This document shows, in pieces, positions 1 through 5,379 of a DNA stretch of 6,038 nucleotides. Below the pieces are notes generated by a model. The model did not search any database, was not told the origin of the DNA, and saw only the letters and a list, made by a program, of their open reading frames with translations. A program made the translations under genes and the position numbers. Numbering within the stretch: position 1 is the first letter of the stretch; each line of letters begins with the position of its first letter. The stretch is taken from the NCBI GenBank assembly GCA_947475795.1, contig CANJOX010000208.1, positions 1 to 6,038 on the forward strand, read 5' to 3'. Source of the stretch: Gemmatimonadota bacterium (GTDB taxonomy: Bacteria > Gemmatimonadota > Gemmatimonadetes > Gemmatimonadales > Gemmatimonadaceae).

Positions 1-3
1 CCC

Positions 4-1659
4 ATGGTTGAACCGCTCCCGGATACGCTGCGCCGAGCGCGCGGCCGCCCGCGGGCGATCATCGTGGCCGCGGTGTTCGTCGCGCTCCTCTCGCTCGGCG
101 GCTGGTGGGCCGGACGCGATCTCACATCGGGGACGCGCGAAACGCGCGCGCCGTTGGGCGGTGCCCGTCTGTTCGATCAGGTCGTCGCCACCGTCGCGCA
201 GAAATACGTGGATTCGCTCGACGGCAGTGTGATCTACGAGAAGGCCGTGTCGGGGTTGCTGCGCGAACTCAAGGATCCGTACACGTCGTATCTGGCCGAG
301 GACCGCCTACGTCGCCTGAATGAGCAGATCAGCGGCACGTATGCGGGCGTCGGGCTGCAGGTGGATATCCGAGATGGCTGGCCCGTGGTCATCGAGCCGA
401 TCGTCGGCGGACCGTCGGAGCGCGCGGGGGTGATGGTCGGCGATCGCCTCGTGCTCGTGGGGTCGGAGTCCACGCGCGGCTGGCAGCGCGAAGAAACGTC
501 GAAGGCGATGCGTGGTCCGCCGGGATCCAGTGTCACGTTCACCGTGGACCGCGGGGGACAGCGGGTCACGTTCACGCTTGTGCGCGACAAGGTGCATCTG
601 CGTGCCGTCCAGCGTGTGCAACTGCTGCAGAACGGCGTGGGCTACGTGGACGTGAACGTGTTCAGCGCGCAAACCGCCGCCGAACTCAGTGCCGCGATCG
701 ACTCCGTGGTCAAGCTCGGCGCGCGCTCTCTGGTCATGGATCTGCGCGGCAACCCCGGCGGGCTGCTGGAGCAGGGAGTGGCGGTGGCTGAGCTCTTCCT
801 TGATCAGGGACAGAGTATCGTGCAGCTCCGGTCGCGCCCAGGCTCACAGCCGGAGGTGTTCACCGATAGCCAGCCGCAACGCTGGCCCACGCTGCCGCTC
901 GCGGTGCTGGTGGACCGGGCGAGCGCGAGTGCGTCGGAAATCGTCGCGGGAGCCCTGCAGGATCACGACCGCGCGATCGTGCTGGGCGTGACGTCGTTCG
1001 GCAAGGGCAGCGCGCAGCATGTGTATCCGCTGACGTCAGGCGGGGCACTGCGGCTCACCACGGCGCGCTGGTACACGCCGGTGGGGCGCAGCATTAACCG
1101 GCCCGCGCCGCGCGATCTCGACGACGAGGTCGACCCGGAGGACAGCGTGGCGGTGACGCTGCCGGACACGATCCGTCCGCGCTTTCGCACCGATGCCGGC
1201 CGGACCGTCTTCGGCGGCGGTGGCATCACGCCCGACCTGATCGTCGGCGACACGACGGCCCCGGCACCGGTGCAGGCACTCGCGCGGGCGATGGGCAAGA
1301 ACGCCGGCGCGTATCGCGACGCGCTGGCCCAGCAGGCGGAGCAGCAAAAGCGACGCATGACCGGCCCCGCAGACGCCGTGACGCCGGAGATCCTGGACGC
1401 GCTCTACCTGAATCTCGTGCGCCGCCGGGTGGCGCCCCCGCGCGCGGTGTTCGACAGTGCGTCGCCGTGGATCGCGCGCTCGCTGGGCTACGAGATGACG
1501 CGGGTGGCTTTCGGGGCCGATGCCGACTTCCTGCGCCGCACGCAGGACGACGATGTCCTGCAGCGCGCCCTCGTGCTGCTGCAGAACGCCCGCCGGCCGC
1601 GCGATGTGTTCACGACACTCGGCAAGCCGGCCGTGGATGTCCCCGCCGCGGTGCGCTGA
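4..1659 (+). CDS. S41 (CtpA/Prc-type) C-terminal processing peptidase, membrane-anchored, with PDZ domain
   Basis: Serine protease of the carboxy-terminal processing family, which cleaves proteins near their C-termini in the periplasm. The 551-residue product starts with a basic stretch (RRARGRPR, about 10-17) and one hydrophobic segment (about 18-37), read as an uncleaved signal anchor. Next come an N-terminal helical region (about 53-110, with DPYTSYL at 91-97), a PDZ domain (about 112-195, binding loop GVGL at 115-118) and the S41 core with DLRGNPGG at 246-253. Catalytic residues read as Ser309 (in ASASASEI), Lys334 (in FGKG) and Gln338; the 25- and 4-residue spacings fit characterised CTPs. 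About 40 extra residues (366-405, acidic then basic) precede GGGGITPD, an insertion I have seen in long S41 members. A tail of roughly 135 helical residues follows. The ATG lies three bases into the window, so no ribosome site is visible and a farther upstream start cannot be excluded. Substrate unknown. Confidence 0.93.
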   Translation: MVEPLPDTLRRARGRPRAIIVAAVFVALLSLGGWWAGRDLTSGTRETRAPLGGARLFDQVVATVAQKYVDSLDGSVIYEKAVSGLLRELKDPYTSYLAEDRLRRLNEQISGTYAGVGLQVDIRDGWPVVIEPIVGGPSERAGVMVGDRLVLVGSESTRGWQREETSKAMRGPPGSSVTFTVDRGGQRVTFTLVRDKVHLRAVQRVQLLQNGVGYVDVNVFSAQTAAELSAAIDSVVKLGARSLVMDLRGNPGGLLEQGVAVAELFLDQGQSIVQLRSRPGSQPEVFTDSQPQRWPTLPLAVLVDRASASASEIVAGALQDHDRAIVLGVTSFGKGSAQHVYPLTSGGALRLTTARWYTPVGRSINRPAPRDLDDEVDPEDSVAVTLPDTIRPRFRTDAGRTVFGGGGITPDLIVGDTTAPAPVQALARAMGKNAGAYRDALAQQAEQQKRRMTGPADAVTPEILDALYLNLVRRRVAPPRAVFDSASPWIARSLGYEMTRVAFGADADFLRRTQDDDVLQRALVLLQNARRPRDVFTTLGKPAVDVPAAVR

Positions 1660-1694
1660 CTCGCTGCCCTGACTCGCCGCCCTGACTAGCGGCT
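1656..1694. repeat. 13-bp tandem repeat, about three units, across the convergent gene ends
   Basis: Unit 1 (1656-1668) CTGACTCGCTGCC and unit 2 (1669-1681) CTGACTCGCCGCC differ at one base. A diverged third copy (1682-1694) matches unit 2 at 10 of 13 positions. Unit 1 contains the TGA stop of the S41 peptidase gene; unit 3 contains the TAG stop (read on the - strand) of lolA. Because 13 is not a multiple of 3, the three TGA triplets fall in all three + strand frames. No T-rich terminator hairpin accompanies it. Confidence 0.75.
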
Positions 1695-2420
1695 GCCGGG
1701 GAGTTTCGTGGAGACCTTCACGCCTTTGGGCGTGATGAACGCGAAGGCGTCCTTCGGCAGGTTGGCGTCGGGCGCCCAGCTGGTGAGCGTAATGGTGCGA
1801 TCGACGCCTTGGCTGTCGAGCACCTGCACGCGCACGGGACGCGGCTCGCGGTCGTCAATCCAAAGCACCGCCTTGCTGAACGGCACCGTCCCCGCGCTTT
1901 TCGGCACCAGCTGTACGCGACGGGTGGCGCGGCCGTCGATCGGGGCCTGTTCACCGCCGGTGATCGTGAAGGCACGACGCGGGGTGTCGAGGAGCTGGCC
2001 CAGCAGATCGGCGACGATCGCACCGTCGGCATCGGCGGGGAGCTTCAAGACCTGACCGGGGGAGCTGCTGGGGAGGTACACCCAGAGGTGCTTGCCGTCA
2101 CCCACAATGCGGTCGCCCGCCGGCTCGGTGAACCGGATCGACACGCGATTGGGGCGTTGCTGCATGAACAGGCCACGCGATGCGACCGTACGTCCCAGGA
2201 TCGGGTTGGTGATGGTCTGATCGAAGTCGGCCCGTAGCGTGGTCGTGGACGACCACGACTTCGTGACGCGCGCGTAGGCCGCCTCGGCGTCGGCCACCGT
2301 TTGCGCGGCGAGTGACATCCAGACGGGCGTGAGCACCGAGAGTGCCGCCGCGGTCAGGGTGGCCGCGACACGCCCCGACGCGAAATGCGCCGACGCAGAC
2401 AGGCGAGAGGGGTTCGTCAT
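1686..2420 (-). CDS. lolA: LolA-like outer-membrane lipoprotein carrier protein (periplasmic chaperone)
   Basis: Periplasmic carrier that in the Lol pathway takes lipoproteins released from the inner membrane by LolCDE and delivers them to the outer membrane. The 244-residue product has an N-terminal signal region with a hydrophobic core at about 19-39 and plausible Sec cleavage after SLA or AAQ (39-41). The LolA fold covers about 48-238. Typical landmarks are F-x-Q at 66-68 (ADFDQTI), SRG at 81-83, the VSIRFTEP strand (93-100), DGKHLWVYLP (108-117), the LVPKSAG turn (171-177) and the end strand FITPKGVKV (228-236). Length and pattern fit the family. The frame stays open upstream to 2711, but that stretch lies over the DAHP synthase gene in another frame. 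This ATG was chosen because it directly precedes the signal peptide. No Shine-Dalgarno sequence is seen before it. It is last in the - strand run, 73 bases after the DAHP synthase gene. LolB is not present in the window. Confidence 0.88.
   Translation of the reverse strand: MTNPSRLSASAHFASGRVAATLTAAALSVLTPVWMSLAAQTVADAEAAYARVTKSWSSTTTLRADFDQTITNPILGRTVASRGLFMQQRPNRVSIRFTEPAGDRIVGDGKHLWVYLPSSSPGQVLKLPADADGAIVADLLGQLLDTPRRAFTITGGEQAPIDGRATRRVQLVPKSAGTVPFSKAVLWIDDREPRPVRVQVLDSQGVDRTITLTSWAPDANLPKDAFAFITPKGVKVSTKLPGSR
2238..2257. repeat. Perfect 9-bp inverted repeat inside the 5' part of lolA
   Basis: Arms CGTGGTCGT (2238-2246) and ACGACCACG (2249-2257) are perfectly complementary around a 2-base centre. 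The repeat lies in codons for SWSSTT near residues 55-61 of LolA, just after the signal peptide. It could fold in the mRNA or simply reflect G+C-rich codon choice. Function is not known. Confidence 0.6.
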
Positions 2421-2493
2421 GGAAGTGACTACACGCGGTGGCGGCGGAGGTGCCTGACGGCGCGATGCGACGGCCCCCCCGTGCGACCGCCCA

Positions 2494-3528
2494 TCAGGAG
2501 GCGGCCGTTGGGGCGAGCTGGCGGTCGATCGCGCCGGCGATGAGGCGCAGTTGCCGGACGAGTTCGGTGAACTGCTCCGGATACAGCGACTGTGCCCCGT
2601 CGGAGAGTGCCTGATCGGGGGTCGGGTGCATTTCCACCAGAATCCCGTCGGCGCCGGCCGCCACTGCGGCGCGGGCCATCGGCGTGACCTTGTCGCGCAG
2701 TCCCGTACCATGGCTCGGATCGGCCATGATGGGCAGGTGCGAGAGCTTGTGCACCACGGGAATCGCCGTGAGGTCGAACAGATTCCGCGTGGCGCTGTCG
2801 AACGTCCGGACGCCGCGCTCGCATAGAATCACGTTCGGGTTGCCTTCCGCGAGCACGTACTCGGCGCTGAGCAGCAGGTCGTTGATGGTGGCCGCCATGC
2901 CGCGCTTGAGCAGCACCGGCTTGCCGAGTTTTCCGACGTGACGCAGCAGCGAATAGTTCTGCATGTTCCGCGCGCCGATCTGGATGCAGTCGGCATACTC
3001 GGCCACCAGATCGGCGCCGCGTTCGTCCATCGCTTCCGTCACGATGGCGAGCCCCGTTTCGTTGCGCGCGAGCGCGAGCAGCTTGAGCCCCTCGAGGCCA
3101 AGTCCCTGGAAGGCATACGGCGACGACCGCGGCTTGAAGGCACCGCCGCGCAACGCGTGCGCACCGGCGCTCCGCACGGCGTGCGCCGACGCGAGAATCT
3201 GCGCCTCGCTTTCCACCGAGCACGGACCGGCGAACACCACGACATCGCTGCCGCCTACGCGCACACCCGGTGCGATCTCGACGATGGTGTTTTCCGTCTT
3301 CCATTCGCGCGACGCCTGCCGGTACGGCTTCTGGACGATGAGGACGTTGGCGACGCCCTGCATCCCCTCGATGTACGACCAGTCCACCTGTGCGTCATCG
3401 CCCAGCAGACCGATCGCCGTGCGCACCGCGCCCGGCAGAGGAAGGGGTTTGAAGCCCTGCCGCACGATTTCGTCGCAGACCTTCTCGATGTCGGCGGCGC
3501 TCGCATTGGGCTGCATCACGACCAGCAT
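2494..3528 (-). CDS. aroF: 3-deoxy-7-phosphoheptulonate (DAHP) synthase, type I-beta with N-terminal ferredoxin-like regulatory domain
   Basis: Condenses phosphoenolpyruvate with erythrose 4-phosphate to DAHP (EC 2.5.1.54), the committed step of the shikimate pathway, in the cytoplasm. The 344-residue product has an N-terminal ferredoxin/ACT-like domain (1-67). In the Thermotoga-type enzyme this domain gives tyrosine feedback inhibition; that is inferred here. The TIM barrel covers about 80-335. Visible motifs: GPCSVE (101-106), [11 protein letters not shown] (132-142), the QIGARNMQN stretch (183-191), KRG (208-210) and DPSHGTG (270-276). The four metal ligands read as Cys103, His273, Glu299 and Asp310, with the same spacing as in the Thermotoga enzyme. 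The ATG is supported by GAGGA (3535-3539) six bases upstream, overlapping the stop codon of the hydrolase gene, which suggests translational coupling. Bacillus-type homologues are also named aroA or aroG, so the symbol is a convention rather than an assured orthology. Confidence 0.96.
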   Translation of the reverse strand: MLVVMQPNASAADIEKVCDEIVRQGFKPLPLPGAVRTAIGLLGDDAQVDWSYIEGMQGVANVLIVQKPYRQASREWKTENTIVEIAPGVRVGGSDVVVFAGPCSVESEAQILASAHAVRSAGAHALRGGAFKPRSSPYAFQGLGLEGLKLLALARNETGLAIVTEAMDERGADLVAEYADCIQIGARNMQNYSLLRHVGKLGKPVLLKRGMAATINDLLLSAEYVLAEGNPNVILCERGVRTFDSATRNLFDLTAIPVVHKLSHLPIMADPSHGTGLRDKVTPMARAAVAAGADGILVEMHPTPDQALSDGAQSLYPEQFTELVRQLRLIAGAIDRQLAPTAAS

Positions 3529-3534
3529 GGCACG

Positions 3535-3539
3535 TCCTC
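3535..3539 (-). promoter_or_regulatory. Shine-Dalgarno of the DAHP synthase gene embedded in the upstream stop codon
   Basis: On the - strand the sequence TGAGGACGTGCCATG joins the two genes. TGA (3540-3538) stops the hydrolase gene, GAGGA (3539-3535) is the ribosome binding site, and ATG (3528-3526) starts the DAHP synthase gene with six bases between. The arrangement fixes the start and suggests that ribosomes ending the upstream gene help start the next one. Confidence 0.8.
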
Positions 3540-4296
3540 AGAATTCGATGGACCAGCCGTCAGTCGCGAGGACCGTCGGGCCAGTGTAGTACTCCGCCAC
3601 GTCGCCGCGAATGTTCACGGTTTCCACGGGCGGATAGAAGTGCGTCAACACGAGCCGTTGCGCGGCCGCGTGCGCGGCCAGCTGCCCGGCCTGTCGCGGC
3701 GTGAGGTGCTCACGAATGGCCATGGTGTCGGGGAGCGAACACTCGGCCAGCAGCAGGTCGCATCCGGCCGACCACGCCCCGAGCGCCTCGCTTACACCGG
3801 TATCCCCGGTGTACACGAGACGGCGCTCCTCGTCACGCACGGAATATGCTACGCTTTCCGCGGTATGTGGTACCGGATGCGCGCTCAGCGTCACCGACGC
3901 CCCGAGCCGCAGGACTTCGTCGGGGAGGAGGTCGCGGACCGTGAGCGGGAATCCCGGCGCGAGCATCCACCCGCCGTACACGCCGGCCATGCGTTCGATC
4001 AAGGCGCCGGTGCCCGGGGGGCCGATCAGCGTGACCGGCTCGCTGCGCGGTGGCAACTGTCCCCAGCGCCACCCCATGATGAGTAGGGGCAGGTCGGCGA
4101 TGTGATCGGCGTGAAAGTGGCTGATCGCCACATGGGTGATCGACGGCCACGAGACGCCGAGCGCCGCCATCCGGTGCACGGCGCCGCTGCCGCAGTCGAG
4201 CAGCAGGCGCACGGTGCCCGATTCCACCAGATGGGCTGCGCTCACCCGCGTGGGGTGGGGCGCCGCCGTGCCGGTCCCGATCGTCGTGAGCTTCAC
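3538..4296 (-). CDS. Metallo-beta-lactamase-fold hydrolase, RNase Z/AtsA-like, without room for an exosite arm
   Basis: A 252-residue binuclear-metal hydrolase of the MBL fold, probably cytoplasmic since no signal peptide is seen. Metal motifs are complete: HFHADH at 60-65 (His60, His62, Asp64, His65), His144 in the HTAESVAYS block, Asp165 in YTGDTG, and His219 in LTHFYP. AEC (184-186) and EHLTPRQAG (196-204) are also typical of the RNase Z/AtsA branch. Only 21 residues separate His144 from Asp165. In tRNase Z proper that gap is about 70 residues and carries the flexible tRNA-binding arm, so a tRNA 3' processing role is unlikely. Arylsulfatase-like or other phosphodiesterase activity is possible; the substrate is unknown. 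The start is GTG. The frame is closed by a stop 24 bases upstream, and MKLTTIGTGT is the usual first strand of the fold. No clear Shine-Dalgarno sequence is visible. Confidence 0.9.
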   Translation of the reverse strand: MKLTTIGTGTAAPHPTRVSAAHLVESGTVRLLLDCGSGAVHRMAALGVSWPSITHVAISHFHADHIADLPLLIMGWRWGQLPPRSEPVTLIGPPGTGALIERMAGVYGGWMLAPGFPLTVRDLLPDEVLRLGASVTLSAHPVPHTAESVAYSVRDEERRLVYTGDTGVSEALGAWSAGCDLLLAECSLPDTMAIREHLTPRQAGQLAAHAAAQRLVLTHFYPPVETVNIRGDVAEYYTGPTVLATDGWSIEF

Positions 4297-4308
4297 GGTA
4301 TGCTGGCG

Positions 4309-4332
4309 TGAGCGGCCACGTCAGCGGCCACG
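4309..4332. repeat. 12-bp tandem duplication across the stop codon of the surface-protein gene
   Basis: On the - strand CGTGGCCGCTGA (4332-4321) is followed at once by CGTGGCCGCTCA (4320-4309), identical at 11 of 12 bases. The first copy encodes the last residues RGR and the TGA stop; the second repeats the same codons after the stop with TCA in place of TGA. The repeat fills half of the 24-base gap before the GTG of the hydrolase gene, which is in the same frame. Confidence 0.75.
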
Positions 4333-5379
4333 GTACAGGATGCGGCGGACCGTCGTGGCCCCGGCGCCACTGCGAAAGCGGGCCAGATACACGCCGGGGG
4401 CCACGGGGCGTCCGTCGGCGGCGGTGCCATCCCACACGAACCGGTTGTCGCAATTGCTCCCCGCCCCCGGGGCACCACGTCCATAGCGCCCCGCCGCGAA
4501 CGACTGCACGCCGTCAGCCGCCGGGATGATCGTGCGCACCAGATTGCCGCGCAGGTCGAGCACGTCGAGCGACACGGCGCCGCCGGGCTCTCCCACATCG
4601 AACCAGAAGCAGGTATTGAACGACGAGGCTGACGGAAACGGGTTCGGGAAATTCTGGTACAGCAGCGTCGTGGTCGGCAGCGGTGGGTCGACAATGACAA
4701 AGGTGCCTGCGCTGGCCACCCGGATGGCATCGCCGCCAGGTAACGCGGCCCGGATGCTCCAGCGGTACGAGGTGTTGGCCTGCAGTTCGGTGGGGGGGCG
4801 GAAGGTCGTATCCGTGATCCCCGCCGCGGCCTGTTCCGGGCGGCCGCTGCTCGTGATCTCCATGGTGTAGCTCCACGCCCCTGCCGCCGGGGTCACGCGG
4901 GCACTACGCCACACCAAGAGCGGGCGGCGCACATCCAGGATGTTGCCGGTGGGGGAGTTCGGTGACACGAGGGTGAGCCACGCCGGCACGGTGCGGGGCC
5001 CCACCACCGGCGACTCGGCGATGCCCCCGGTGGCCCCCTGAACACTGGCGCGCCAGTACACCGTGGCCTCACTCGGCAGGACGCGTGTGATTTGCACGGC
5101 GACCGTGGTATCGGTGGTCGTGAACGACGAATCGAGTACCAGCGCCGTCGTCGCGAAATCGCCCGCGGTGGCGATCTGGACCCGGACGCGCAACGGCCGT
5201 GCGTTGCCGAAGCCGGCGGTACGCACGGTGAGCGACGGGGTCAGCGTCGGGAGCACCGCCGCCGTGGGGCCGTCCACCACGACGGTCTGCCCCGGCAGCG
5301 ACCGGGGCAGCGGCAGCAGCGCCCCGCCAATCACCAGGACGGCGGCCCCCCACTGCCGCCGCCGCGTACCGCGGCTCAC
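4321..5379 (-). CDS. Secreted surface protein with two Ig/FN3-like domains and a FlgD-Ig-like C-terminal domain
   Basis: A 352-residue exported protein with no recognised enzyme function. The N-terminus (RGTRRR, then hydrophobic GAAVLVIGGALLPL at 11-24) reads as a Sec signal peptide, with possible cleavage near SLPGQT (27-32). Two beta-rich segments follow (about 31-135 and 136-230). Each shows a strand pattern and an aromatic-Trp pair typical of FN3-like folds (VYWRASVQ at 107-114, SYRWSIRA at 204-211). LLYQNFPNPF (239-248) then opens a FlgD-Ig-like/sorting-type domain to the end, with LDLRGNLVRT (274-283), WDGTAADGRPVAPGVYLARF (316-335) and final RILYRGR. A glycine-rich insertion (about 289-312) carries Cys310, which may pair with Cys257. 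Such C-termini in Bacteroidota, Ignavibacteria and Gemmatimonadota act in or resemble type IX secretion signals; use for export here is inference. The GTG start overlaps the smc stop by four bases (GTGA). Confidence 0.82.
   Translation of the reverse strand: MSRGTRRRQWGAAVLVIGGALLPLPRSLPGQTVVVDGPTAAVLPTLTPSLTVRTAGFGNARPLRVRVQIATAGDFATTALVLDSSFTTTDTTVAVQITRVLPSEATVYWRASVQGATGGIAESPVVGPRTVPAWLTLVSPNSPTGNILDVRRPLLVWRSARVTPAAGAWSYTMEITSSGRPEQAAAGITDTTFRPPTELQANTSYRWSIRAALPGGDAIRVASAGTFVIVDPPLPTTTLLYQNFPNPFPSASSFNTCFWFDVGEPGGAVSLDVLDLRGNLVRTIIPAADGVQSFAAGRYGRGAPGAGSNCDNRFVWDGTAADGRPVAPGVYLARFRSGAGATTVRRILYRGR

Noticed and set aside
1676..1693. Hairpin GCCGC/GCGGC in the convergent gap as an intrinsic terminator
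   Set aside because: The stem has only five pairs with an eight-base loop, and no T run follows on either strand. It is more simply explained by the 13-bp repeat.
2487..2504. CCGCC/GGCGG inverted repeat around the DAHP synthase stop as a terminator
   Set aside because: The five-pair stem is followed by G-rich rather than T-rich sequence, so an intrinsic terminator is not supported.
2421..2711. N-terminal extension of LolA by 97 codons
   Set aside because: The frame is open but overlaps the end of the DAHP synthase gene, has no LolA-like sequence, and would bury the signal peptide inside the protein.
2429..3304. A 291-codon - strand frame inside the DAHP synthase gene
   Set aside because: It is a different frame of the same strand over the conserved TIM barrel, and its product is a low-complexity Arg/Gly/Ala-rich shadow with no motif.
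2938..4086. A 382-codon open frame on the + strand opposite the DAHP synthase and MBL genes
   Set aside because: It lies antisense to two well-supported genes. Its product is rich in Arg, His, Gly and Ala with no recognisable motif, as expected for an open shadow frame in G+C-rich DNA.
4792..4798. Seven-G run (C7 in the mRNA) in the surface-protein gene as a phase-variable slippage tract
   Set aside because: Seven bases is short for a phase-variable tract, it encodes a normal Arg-Pro-Pro-Thr stretch, and such runs are expected in this base composition.
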